Origin: Drosophila miranda
Lineage: Eukaryota; Arthropoda; Insecta; Diptera; Drosophilidae
Direction: 5' to 3'
Length of the DNA: 64,000 nucleotides
Assembly (NCBI RefSeq): GCF_003369915.1
Contig: NW_022881603.1
Span: 7,361,249 to 7,425,248, forward strand
Shown: in pieces, positions 42,663-53,811 of the stretch
How positions within the stretch are numbered: position 1 is the first letter of the stretch
How the letters are laid out: the number at the start of each line of letters is the position of its first letter
Made by a program: the position numbers and the translations under genes
Notes under the pieces: generated by a model
Seen by the model: the letters and a program-made list of their open reading frames with translations, nothing else
Databases searched by the model: none
Told to the model about the DNA's origin: nothing

Positions 42663-44167
42663 CTATTCCACGGAGCGCCTGCGTAGCTGACGACGCACTC
42701 CGACAATGGCAGCATTTCTGCGGTCCAGGAGCTCGTTTGAGAGACGCGCCAGCAGCGGCAGCTCCCGCATGGACACATTTACCTAGGGCAAGGGGGCCAG
42801 CTGCTGTTGCAGCTTCTTGACGGGCGTCGGCGGCTCCTGCTGGTGATGCTGGGGTGTGACTGGCAAGCTGGTTGTGTTTGTGATCTTCACCACAACATCG
42901 CAGTGGCGTTCAAGGGCCTCGGCTCCAAGGGAGTCGAGCCTATGCTCGGTTGATTTCAACCTTTCGGTTTGCTGCCGCTTGGCTGACTACTTGAGCATCA
43001 TTAGATGATCCAGTTTATCCACCGGGGCCTTCAATTCGTGCTCCCAGACATCGTTCTGCTGCTGACCATCCCCGCCCTCGATGGGGCGCACTGCGAGGAT
43101 TTTCACCTTCTGACGCAGGGCCTCCAGATCGCCTTCGTCGACCGCGCCTCGAAATTCTCTAGCCCCCGTCTCATCGTAGTCGCAGGCATCCTCCTCGTCC
43201 TCAGTTTCCGCTGTGTTGGCTGGCTGTTTTACCGCCAATGACATTTGACTGCCGGCTATAGAGGGATAGTCGCATTTCTCCAGCTCCATGTGAAAGTCCG
43301 GCAGCGAAGGCAACGCACTGGACGTGGGCGAGTTCAGCTCGGCACCGACTCCCGGCTCGCGGGGTCCTGGCGGGGTGGGATAATCCCCGCGCTGCCTATG
43401 TATATCCTCGCTAATCCTCTCCAGATTACGCAAAGCCGTGGAATAAGTGCTCTTTGCCCCAGCCACCTGCTGTTGCACCTCTTGAATTCGATTCTTTTGG
43501 GTCTGGAGTTGATCCTGGCACACTTGCTTCTCCTCGAAGTAGGGTCGCGACTTGTTGATGCTCCTCCTGAAGCGGTCCTCCAGCTGCTGCAACTTCTGCT
43601 CGGCAGTGTGGAAGAGACGCGTCCGTCTCTGGTGCTCGGCATGGCAGTCGGCCTTTTGGGTCTCGGCATCCATCACCTTTTGGGTGGCATGGTTCAGCAT
43701 CTCCTGCCAGGCGTTGTCGAACTGCCATTCGTGTGAGTTGGACATGAAACGTTACTCGGCCAGCGCCACCGTTTCCTTGGCCGCGGCATGAATTTCTTGA
43801 ATGGGGAAAATCGAGAGTTTATGGGTTACTCGGATAATTCGACGTGTTTTGGCTCCATTGGCTCACCATTGGCTCGTTGGAATTTAAATGCAGCCTGCTG
43901 GCATTCGATTTGTGCCTCGCGTGCCTTCTCTAGAGCTTCATGGTAGGGACGGGCCTTCTCGATGCAGCTGCCCAGCTTCTTGGATGAAAGCTTCAGGCGC
44001 CGTGTGGACTCGTTCAACAGAACCCGAAAGGTGGAATTGGCCTCCTGTGGGCGGCAAAACATGAGTAAAAGCAGCTTCAAGCCATTTAGCCCGTCTCCAC
44101 TTACCTCCAACTCGATCTCCAGCTTGTTTATCTCATCCGTAGCACTATTGAGATTCTCCAATTCAAT
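42663..44167 (-). pseudogene. pcs: pcs (parcas, SH3BP5 homologue), 5'-truncated, three stops, unit A
   Basis: Exons 44167-44105, 44044-43867 and 43795-42663 splice in frame (63+178+1133 nt) to a coiled-coil protein. Its blocks INKLEIELE, ARPYHEALEKAREAQ, AKETVALAEQRF, FDNAWQEMLNHATQKVMDAE and NKSRPYFE match SH3BP5-type Rab11 GEFs. The first coding exon is missing: the sequence begins at an acceptor (CTCTCCACAG) before IELENLNS, and Sam50 lies where the upstream exon should be. Nonsense codons, all absent from B and C: TAA near 43752, TAG at 42987-42989 and TAG near 42785. Not functional. Confidence 0.88.
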
Positions 44168-44226
44168 CTGTGGAGAGAACAGAAAATGTACATTTAATGA
44201 ATGCCTTTTTTTTCGTTAATTTCCAG

Positions 44227-45746
44227 TAATTGCTAATCTCCTGCCCTTGGACCACCTCAAAGATGCCTCAATCGAAACAACGCGGCGGGGCCGCGTCCTC
44301 CAAGGATTCTAAATACGATCTGGGTAAAATTTCCGCTCGCGTTGATCGCGTTCATGTCAGCGGGTTGCTGCGGACCCACAACGACTATGTGATGAGGGCG
44401 GCGGACGCACTCTTCAAGGCGGACAACTTCCAGGACGTCATGCTGGAGGCCATGTCGACCAAGGCGTACCTGCACGAGCTGGGCATCTTCAAGGATGTAA
44501 GCGTGCACCTCGATGTCAGTCGCGGGGCAGATGCCTCGCGCCAGGGCTATGAGGTCACCTTCAAGGGCAACGAGTACTCCCGCCTGATGGGCTCCGCCGG
44601 AACGGAGGTGGGCCAGAACGAGGGCTCCCTACGCACAGAGCTGACCGTCCCGAACATCCTGGGCCGGGGCGAGAGCATCTCCCTGCAGGGCAGCTACAGC
44701 AACACCAGGGCCAATGATCTGCAACTCAAGTTCTGGAAGCCCTTCTTTTACACCCGCTTTCGCGAGAATCGACCCGAGTAAGGACCTGACCCGACAAAGT
44801 CTCCTCTTGGGCAGTAAATTTACTAAGAAATCCTTTCAATCTTTACAGATTCTCGTTCAGCATATTCAGGCAAACGGATCGCTTCGACATTAGCTCATTT
44901 CAATCCACAAATCTGGGCTACTTGATTGACTTCTCGGCCCACAGCAGCCTGGGAGTGGATGTAAGCGCGAAAAGAACTCTCTCGAGTGCCAACTTAACTA
45001 TCTGTGTATTTCCCTAGCTAACTCACTCGCTGCAGTACGAGAACTCGATCAGAAACGTGGGTTTGCTGAACAAATCCGTGCCATTTAGCATTCGGGAGCA
45101 TTGTGGGCCCAAACTGGCCTCACTGGTGCGCTACTCCGTGGTCTTTGACAATCGGGATGCCAATGTCTTTGCCACGCGGGGCATTCTACTGAAGTCCACC
45201 AACGAGTACTGCGGTCTGGGTGGCAACGTCGCCTACACCAGCAGCACAGCCCACGGAGAGGTGAATGTGCCGCTCTTCTCTGGATTTGTGGCGCAGTTCT
45301 GTGGACGCGTGGGCATCGTCAAGGAGACCAAACAGACCACCTTGTTGCCCATTAGCTCGCTCTTCTATTGCGGCGGACCCATGACATTGCGAGGATTCAA
45401 ATACGGCGGAGCTGGACCCGTGGTAGATGGCACACCGATTGGGGCGCAGACCTACTGGTGCACGGGGGCGCATCTGTGGACGCCGCTGCCTTTTGCCGGC
45501 GTCTTCAAGAGCCTGGCCAGCAACTTTAGAATTCATTTCTTCTACAACATTGGAAACACCATTACTTTTAGTCTTTTCACGTCTTCGTTCGCAGAGAATA
45601 TGCGTAGCGCCTTTGGCATGGGTCTGGCCTTCAAGTTCTCCGATCGGGCACGCATCGAAGTCAACTACTGCATCCCAGTGCGTCGCCAGTCCACCGACAA
45701 GGTACTTAATGGCTTCCAGTTTAGCATCGGCTACGAGTTCATCTAG
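44227..45746 (+). CDS. Sam50: Sam50 (mitochondrial SAM/Omp85 barrel-assembly protein), open copy, unit A
   Basis: Builds beta-barrel proteins into the mitochondrial outer membrane. Coding exons 44263-44777, 44849-44960 and 45018-45746 join in frame to 451 aa, close to fly Sam50. ATG 44263 (MPQSKQRGG) is the first Met after an acceptor at 44226. An N-terminal POTRA-like domain lies at about 25-120 and an Omp85 barrel follows, with the LRGFKYGG motif of loop 6 and the C-terminal strand QFSIGYEFI. In place of an intron (kept in unit C), 24 codons' worth of sequence is altered: residues FSLFTSSFAENM replace FSIENM. The extra residues come from intron remnant. The open frame suggests possible function, with an insertion in the barrel. 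Confidence 0.88.
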
Positions 45747-46885
45747 AAAATGTGTGTTCCTTTGACAAATCCATTGACTGAATGTAGTGTCCCCCCCCCC
45801 CCCCCCCCCCCGCAACAGCAGAGGGCCCATGAGAATCCCACAAAATGTAGCTTGTCTTGTCTTTCGAGAAGATTTATCCTGTTCTGTATTTTTTGTCAAT
45901 GCATTTTTCCTCCTAAAACAAATTTATTTGTAGTCCAGCAAACATTTAAGTAGTTCCTAAGGCGCGTGTGTACATACTTAAAAGCGAAACGAGAAACGAA
46001 GAATATACAAAACTGTTTCAAGATTTTGGAAAAGCAACAAAATTTTGTGAATGTGGGTTGGTTTGATTTGTCTGTGGAGTGAAGAAGACGCTAGGACTTT
46101 GAAGTGAACGCATCTTCTCCGTGGAGTGGAACCGAACTGAGGTAATGCTATAGCCCCATGAGAGAAAATAGAATTGCATTTTGAGCAGACAATTTCCTAA
46201 AAAAATCTAGGGGGCAAAAATCCAATCCCTCCCGGCCCAAAGGTCACAAACAACAAAAACACCACTACTGTGTCTGTCCCCTCCTTTCTGTACGAAAAAT
46301 CACTCTTTTCTTGACGGTTCTGAGCAGGAATTGAACACCGGAGCTCGAAACCACCAAAGCAAGCCCCGAGAGCGACGCTCAACGCTCTTCGCCACGCGAA
46401 CATCGAAGGAAGGCGCATATAAAAATGGATGATGACGAGAGAGAGAGGGGCAAAGTAATGGAATCAGTGCTGGCAATTTAGCTTATTTTCTCGTAGCTTT
46501 TCACAAAAGATTTTAGTCGGATTCAATAACAAATAACTTTTCTCTTAACGAAAATTTGAGTGAGGGGAAAAAGTCATTTAAAAATTCCGATTATTTATAA
46601 ATAGTGAAGTAAGGAATTCATTTAAACGATATCTTTAAAGATGTATCTGGTTATATTGAATAAAAAATTATGTAGGAAAATGTGCCAATTATCTTTTGAG
46701 AGCACTTGAAGACACGAATGTGTATTTTTTAAATGAATTAAGTTCTTGAAATCTAAATTTTTTTTAAAGTAAGTTTTTTGAAAAGTAAGCTTAAATACAT
46801 ATATTTATTAATAGCTTGAAAACATTGTAGATTTATAAGTTAAATGTTTTTCTTATACATTAATAATACTACGAATTTACATATA
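45747..46885. other. Sam50 downstream region, unit A
   Basis: Begins after the stop. It includes a run of about 20 C at 45791-45811 and about 690 bp (45791-46481) absent from unit B. A tRNA-like promoter pair on the minus strand (46327-46394) lies in that segment. The rest is AT-rich spacer shared with B. Confidence 0.6.
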
Positions 46886-47085
46886 CAGTAAAGTCCGGTT
46901 ATAACGACTCTGCTTATAGCGTCCGTCCGTTCATAGCGACGAAAATTCGATGACTTGGTTGGTCCCCATACAAACTTACATATATAAAAGGGCCTTCGCT
47001 TAGTACGTCTCCGTACGACAAACCGCTTATACCGACGATATTTTTCACAATTCAACCGGCTATTACGACTCGCCGAAAAAAAAAT
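46885..47085. mobile_element. Possible small DNA-transposon remnant (CAGTAAAGTCCGG end), unit A
   Basis: Starts TACAGTAAAGTCCGGTTATAACGAC, a pogo/Tigger-like terminal style. Several internal words are of the type CGNTTATANCGAC. The opposite end is weak (CGGCTATTACGACTCG). Also present at about 55712-55912. Confidence 0.35.
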
Positions 47086-48251
47086 ACAGCTAAATAATGC
47101 TGTGCTTGTTGCTTGTTATATTATGTAAACGAGTTTTTATGAAAAAAAAACATGTTATTGAATTAAATTTGTTACATTCCCCTCGTTTGAGGGGAACTTT
47201 AAGAAATTATGACGTTCATGAAGAGAAAGAACATATCCATTGTTGAAAACATGCGTTGCTTAAGTTTAGTGCACGTTTCACAATTTTACAGAATTCCTAG
47301 CTCTTCCATATGGCTAAAATCTACATTCACAGGCAGAGGCAGGGGCAGAGGCAGGGGCAGGGCATGGATGGGGAAGCGGACATGTTCACACACAGCGGAC
47401 CCACACAAACATTTCGTGGTCGAGAAAACGGGTTTTAATAATAATATTTTTGGTTTGTAGGTTTGCCTCTTTTTACGGCTGCTCTTTGTTGGGCTTGTCC
47501 GAGTTTGATTTTAATCGTGTCCGTTGACCATTTCTCCACATCCCGGACATAAACATGAGCCGCTGAGAGGCCAGCGAGAGGGCAGGTCTTCTCAACGAGT
47601 CGCTCGAGTTGGCCCTGTCTCGTAATCGTGATTGATTCAAGAGCCGAGACAAGGCGTAGGGTGCCTCCAAACGGGTTTTTGTGCCTGTAAACAAACGAAA
47701 CCAGTTTGGGGCATCCGATTCGCCGCAGATGAAAGGCAGCTTGAAGCTTGAACTTTCCTGTAATTTCTGGCTTCACCAGAAGCGAGGAGGGACTCACGAG
47801 TGAGCCAGCATTTTTGGTCTGGCATATTCCTCGGAAGATGTAGTTTTTGGCTAATTAAAAGTTTACTTTCTCCCATTTCCACATGCAGCAACATGCAATT
47901 GAAAATGTTGAGGCAAAGACCTGGAAAACAAAACAAAACAAAACAAAAACCCCACAAAACAAAGCTCAATAATTAATGCTGTCGTATGTAGCGGAGGGAG
48001 GAGGCCTAGACCTAAGCGAATACATCCTCTCTGGGGACCTCCTCCACTCCCCCTCTGAAGCCAATGAGGGGTAAAAACATTTATTACGCTGCAAATTCAA
48101 TTGTAAATTTTACCAGCCAAGGTAGCCCGGCTGTGTATGCATTGTGGCAGAAAGAAATATTTGAGTATCCACAAAAAATACAAAATAAATATTAAATGCT
48201 AAAATGACGCTGGAAAAAATGTGTACAAATATTTTCGCAACTTTATCGTCA
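47086..48251. other. Spacer of unit A, no gene recognised
   Basis: Includes a GGCAGAGGCAGG short repeat (about 47331-47362, longer than in B). It also has a 120-codon minus ORF (47797-47435) kept in B with few changes but matching no family I know, and an AAAAC run near 47930. Confidence 0.5.
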
Positions 48252-49359
48252 AACGAGGGGGAACGTTGTGAGTTGCTGCGGACACCGCAACTCTACGGTT
48301 ATACCCGATACTAAGTCAGTATGGCTCTCCTCCGGCAGACGCCGCTAATATTAAACGACACGACAAAGAGTGCGTGCGAGAGAGACAGAAAATCAGTCTG
48401 AGCGTGACGTCGGGCGCTGCGTAGCCACTGCAAATTGATTTGTTCCTATTGGCTATAAAAATGATCTGATCTGATCCAGATTCAGCAATCTGATAGATAT
48501 GGTCATTATCTATGATTCTGCGTTTTTAGTTTTCTCGAATGTGCAATATTGTGGATGCAACAGATTTTCGTCCTTTGTGTGGGCGGAAGGGGGTGGGGCG
48601 AAATTTTGAGATACACGTTTTATAGTAAGATCTAACAGGAGTACGGATACCAAATTTGGTTACTCTAGCCTTAATAGTCTCTGAGATTTTTGAATATCCC
48701 CAGATTTTCGTCCTTTGCGGGGGCGGAAGGGGGTGTGGCGAAATTTTGAAACAAACTCGTCTCGGTCCGATATATTAGGAGTGTGGATACCAAATTTGGT
48801 TGCTCTAGCTTTTGTAGTCTCTGAGATCTAGGCGCTAATGTTTTACTCTAAGCAAAGCCGCCTATGCTACGTGTGTGTTAGAGAGAGACAGTGCGAAAAA
48901 AAATGAAATTGTTTTCTTGATGCTGGCTATAATAATGATACGATCCAATTCAGATTCCGCAGTCTTAAAGATATGGTCATTCTCTACAATTCTACGTTTT
49001 TGGTTTTCTCATATCTTTAAAATTTTGGATGCCACAGATTTTCGTCCTTTGTGGGGGCGGAAGTGGGCGGGGCGAAGTTTTGAAATATTTTTGTAGCAGT
49101 GACATATCACAGAAGTCTGGATCCAAAACATCGTTGCTCTAGCTCTTATAGTCTTTGAGCACTAGGCGCTGAAGGGGACGAACAGACGGACAGACGGACG
49201 GACGGACAGACAGACAGGGCTCAATCGACTCGGCTATTGATGCTGATCAAGAATATATATACTTTATGGGGTCGGAAACGATTCCTTCTGGACGTTACAC
49301 ACATCCACTTTTACCACAAATCTAATATACCCCAATACTCATTTTGAGTATCGGGTATA
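48252..49359 (-). mobile_element. DINE-1-like element H, full length
   Basis: Terminal hairpin at its left end (GAGTTGCTGCGG...CCGCAACTC), and CGGGTATA at its right end. Inverted relative to I. Confidence 0.88.
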
Positions 49360-49722
49360 AAAAGCATTTGTTCCTTATGCAACATCTTGGTATTGTATAG
49401 TCTTTGATATGAGGTATCCGTTTGTGTCTTTGATGGGGTTTATTTCGATGTTTTGTCCGTTTGCAATTAGAATCGGGAACATTAACAAGATGATGGTCCT
49501 GATTACGTTACGGTTTATTTTCTCGCATCGTTTTCTGCGGGTTCTCTGGAACTATTATATTTGCTAAAGTTAGTCTCTTTCTTTTTTGGTTCAAGTGGAG
49601 TTCACTGAGCGAGGATGCTGGTAATGCCATTTTGTTAATTTATTTTTCACTGCTTCGGTTTCCTGTTTTACAGCTTCAGTTTTTCTGTTTTACTTAAGTA
49701 AATGGTTTTTTTTATACCCGAT
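49360..49722 (-). pseudogene. Errantivirus pol-end/env-start scrap, units A/B boundary
   Basis: Between inverted DINE-1 copies. The minus strand has a short Met ORF ending near 49536, then a leader-like hydrophobic ORF related to 35570-35718. This suggests an integrase-end/env-start junction. Repeated at 58175-58527. Tentative. Confidence 0.4.
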
Positions 49723-50826
49723 ACTCAAAATGAGTATTGGGGGATATTAGATTTGTGGTAAAAGTGGATGTGTGTAACGTCCAAAAGGAATCGTTTCAGA
49801 TCCCATAAAGTATATGTATTCTTGATCAGCATCAATAGCCGAGTCGATTGAGCCATGTCTGTCTGTCCGTCTGTCCGTCCGTCAGTCTGTCCGTCTGTCC
49901 GTCCCCTTCAGCGCCTAGTGCTCAAAGACTATAAGAGCGGGAGCAACGATGTTTTGGATCCAGACTTCTGTGATATGTCACTGCTACAAAAATATTTCAA
50001 AACTTTGCGCCGCCCACTTCCGCCCCCACAAAGGGCGAAAATCTGTGGCATCCACAATTAAGACGATACGAGAAAACTAAAAACGCAGAATCGTAAAAGA
50101 TGACTATATCTTCTAGAGTGCAAAATCTGAACCAGATCGTATAATTATTATAGCCAGCATCAAGAAAACAATTTCATTTTTTCTCGCCCTGTCTCTCTCT
50201 AACACACACGTAGCATAGGCGGCTTTGCTTAGAGTAAAACATTAGCGCCTAGATCTCAGAGACTACAAAAGCTAGAGCAACCAAATTTGGTATCCACACT
50301 CCTAATATATCGGACCGAGACGAGTTTGTTTCAAAATTTCGCCACACCCCCTTCCGACCCCGCAAAGGACGAAAATCTGGGGATATTCAAAAATCTCAGA
50401 GACTATTAAGGCTAGAGTAACCAAATTTGGTATCCGCACTCCTGTTAGATCTCACTATAAAACGTGTATCTCAAAATTTCGCCCCACCCCCTTCCGCCCA
50501 CACAAAGGACGAAAATCTGTTGCATCCACAATATTGCACATTCGAGAAAACTAAAAACGCAGAATCATAGATAATGACCATATCTATCAGATTGCTGAAT
50601 CTGGATCAGATCGGATCATTTTTGTAGCCAAAAGCAAGAAATCAATTTGCAGTGGCCGCGCGGCGCCCGACGTCACGCTCAGACTGATTTTCTGTCTCTC
50701 TCGCACGCACTCTTTGTCGTGTCGCTTAATATTAGCGGCGTCTGCCGGAGAGGAGACATACTGACTTAGTATCGGGTATAACTGTAGAGTTGCGGTGTCC
50801 GCAGCAACTCACAACGTTCCCCCTCG
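49723..50826 (+). mobile_element. DINE-1-like element I, start of array unit B
   Basis: Full-length, TATACCCGATACTC to CCCCCTCGT. Nearly identical to K. Confidence 0.88.
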
Positions 50827-51368
50827 TTTTGGTTTGTTAATTTGTGAAATGCCGCGAAGTTGAACAGATGATTAGCTCAAAAGTCTGGCAGCGCTCTGCT
50901 GGAATCAGTTTCAATTGCTTATCGTACTGATTCGCTCTATCGAATAGATGATTATCGATATCGAACTTGAACCCAAGCCATGCACAATGTTGCGAACAAC
51001 ATTCATTTGTAAACCGTGTTTAAGTCAAAATACAATACATACGAGTACTTAAAAGTAGTTCATCTAGTAGGAAATTTTTTCAATAGGGTAAAATAATGTG
51101 GGCAAAGCTGAGAGTATTTTTACGGTATATTTGGAAAATGAGACGGTATATTTTGGTATATTTCAGAGGGTCGGACGGTATAATATATCGTTAAATCCGC
51201 ATCCCTAGCATTGTTGATTTTTTGCCGAAACACGCTTCAATCGGGAAAAATTACCCTTACGTAGTTTTAATTAATAAATTATAACGATTAATACCTACAA
51301 CTCCTAATACCAGTCAACGTTAAGTACGATTTCCGCGCGTGCTCATCTACACAGGCAACAACCCACAG
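50827..51368 (+). promoter_or_regulatory. Promoter region and 5' UTR exon, unit B
   Basis: Same DRE, GGTATATTT words and CATCCCTAGC as unit A, with the donor CACAG|GTAAGT at 51368/51369. Confidence 0.55.
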
Positions 51369-52251
51369 GTAAGTTAGCTGATGGATTACATTTGGAGACA
51401 ATTCGCTTACATAATTTTGGGCCGGAACTTTTGTTTTCTCCCGTTAGAATTCGCATGCAATTGTCACAATGACATCATTGTTCGATTTTTAGAGCCCCTC
51501 ACACTATGCACACTTGTGAATTTTCGGTTGCACTATTTCGGTTGTCAATTGCATCAGCTTTGGGGGAATGAAATCGTAAATGCCACTGCACCATCGACAT
51601 GCCAGCAGATTAGTGGGCAGCAGCAGAAACACCGGCCAGAAACACAACAGTTCGCTTTTAAATTAGAATTTATGTTTTATTATTCAGTTTAGGATATCAT
51701 TATCATGAATCTTACTACACATGTTAGAAATACTTTCATTTGTGGATTAGACGGACTACATCTCTATAGATCTAGATCTCTTCGTTCCCTTTGAGAATTC
51801 CACTTACGAGTAATTACCTAATTGAATTGGTTATATTTCGAAAATGGCTTCCATTCCTTTTATTTTTTTCTGTGTTATTTTTAGGCAAAACTATTTAGTG
51901 CAGGTGCCCCATTCGTTTTAAATTAGTGATTTTTTCCCTTTGTATTCATGTTAAAGTTAACTTAAAGCTGCTTATTGTTTGCAGAGCTCCTGCTCCTCAT
52001 CTTCTCTGTTTTTTTACGCATTTCAATCACAAAACATTTACATATTCATAGTATTAACAGTGAGAAACAAATACAGAGACATTAGATCAGAAATTGCTCA
52101 ACATTTATACGAAAATATATATCATGTAGGTGTGTAGACTTATCGTTGAGAGTGTACTTAAATGCGGCATTTATCTTTTACAATTATTCATTTAATATAA
52201 ACAAATCTCCTGTTCCCTGCTGCTTCCCCTCTTCCTCCGCCTTTTCCTTTC

Positions 52252-53754
52252 CTATTCCACGGAGCGCCTGCGTAGCTGACGACGCACTCCGACAATGGCA
52301 GCATTTCTGCGGTCCAGGAGCTCGTTTGAGAGACGCGCCAGCAGCGGCAGCTCCCGCATGGACACATTTACCGAGGGCAAGGGGGCCAGCTGCTGTTGCA
52401 GCTTCTTGATGGGCGTCGGCGGCTCCTGCTGGTGATGCTGGGGTGTGACTGGCAAGCTGGTTGTGTTTGTGATCTTCACCACAACATCGCAGTGGCGTTC
52501 AAGGGCCTCGGCTCCAAGGGATTCGAGCCTCTGCTCGGTTGATTTCAACCTTTCGGTTTGCTGCCGCTTGGCTGACTCCTTGAGCATCATTAGATGATCC
52601 AGTTTATCCACCGTGGCCTTCAATTCGTGCTCCCAGACATCGTTCTGCTGCTGACCATCCCCGCCCTCGATGGGGCGCACTGCGAGGATTTTCACCTTCT
52701 GACGCAGGGCCTCCAGATCGCCTTCGTCGACCGCGCCTCGAAATTCTCTAGCCCCCGTCTCATCGTAGTCGCAGGCATCCTCCTCGTCCTCAGTTTCCGC
52801 TGTGTTGGTTGGCTGTTTTACCGCCAATGACATTTGACTGCCGGCTATAGAGGGATAGTCGCATTTCTCCAGCTCCATGTGAAAGTCCGGCAGCGAAGGC
52901 AACGCACTGGACGTGGGCGAGTTCAGCTCGGCACCGACTCCCGGCTCGCGGGGTCCTGGCGGTGTGGGATAATCCCCGCGCTGCCTATGTATATCCTCGC
53001 TAATCCTCTCCAGATTACGCAAAGCCGTGGAATAAGTGCTCTTTGCCCCAGCCACCTGCTGTTGCACCTCTTGAATTCGATTCTTTTGGGTCTGGAGTTG
53101 ATCCTGGCACACTTGCTTCTCCTCGAAGTAGGGTCGCGACTTGTTGATGCTCCTCCTGAAGCGGTCCTCCAGCTGCTGCAACTTCTGCTCGGCAGTGTGG
53201 AAGAGACGCGTCCGTCTCTGGTGCTCGGCATGGCAGTCGGCCTTTTGGGTCTCGGCATCCATCACCTTTTGGGTGGCATGGTTCAGCATCTCCTGCCAGG
53301 CGTTGTCGAACTGCCATTCGTGTGAGTTGGACATGAAACGTTGCTCGGCCAGCGCCACCGTTTCCTTGGCCGCGGCATGAATTTCTTGAATGGGGAAAAT
53401 CGAGTTTATGGGTTACTCGGATAATTCGACGTGTTTTGGCTCCATTGGCTCACCATTGGCTCGTTGGAATTTAACCGCAGCCTGCTGGCATTCGATTTGT
53501 GCCTCGCGTGCCTTCTCTAGAGCTTCATGGTAGGGACGGGCCTTCTCGATGCAGCTGCCCAGCTTCTTGGATGAAAGCTTCAGGCGCCGTGTGGACTCGT
53601 TCAACAGAATCCGAAAGGTGGAATTGGCCTCCTGTGGGCGGCAAAACATGAGTAAAAGCAGCTTCAAGCCATTTAGCCCGTCTCCACTTACCTCCAACTC
53701 GATCTCCAGCTTGTTTATCTCATCCGTAGCACTATTGAGATTCTCCAATTCAAT
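52252..53754 (-). pseudogene. pcs: pcs (SH3BP5 homologue), 5'-truncated but open, unit B
   Basis: Exons 53754-53692, 53631-53454 and 53384-52252 splice in frame to 457 residues ending RRQLRRRSVE. Donors GTAAGT and GTGAGC and the acceptors are intact. A coiled-coil SH3BP5 domain (about residues 1-220) is followed by an acidic stretch (EDEEDACDYDE) and a second coiled region. There are no stops, unlike unit A. The first coding exon and start codon are missing. A transcript would need an upstream exon or an internal Met (for example FMSNSHEW near 53334). Listed as pseudogene because the start is absent. Confidence 0.85.
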
Positions 53755-53811
53755 CTGTGGAGAGAACAGAAAATGTACATTTAATGAATGCCTTTTTTTT
53801 CGTTAATTTCC

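Larger units (their letters stand above)
40169..49722. repeat. Tandem array unit A (9.55 kb)
   Basis: DINE-1 G, promoter/UTR exon, pcs fragment, Sam50, spacer, DINE-1 H, env scrap. It is longer than unit B mainly through about 690 bp at 45791-46481. Offset to unit B is about 9,589 bp in the gene region. Confidence 0.93.

Noticed and set aside
43245..43736. 163-codon plus-strand ORF, repeated in each array unit
   Set aside because: Antisense shadow of the pcs third exon.
47435..47797. 120-codon minus ORF kept in units A and B
   Set aside because: The units are too similar for conservation to mean anything, and no motif is recognised. Not called as a gene.
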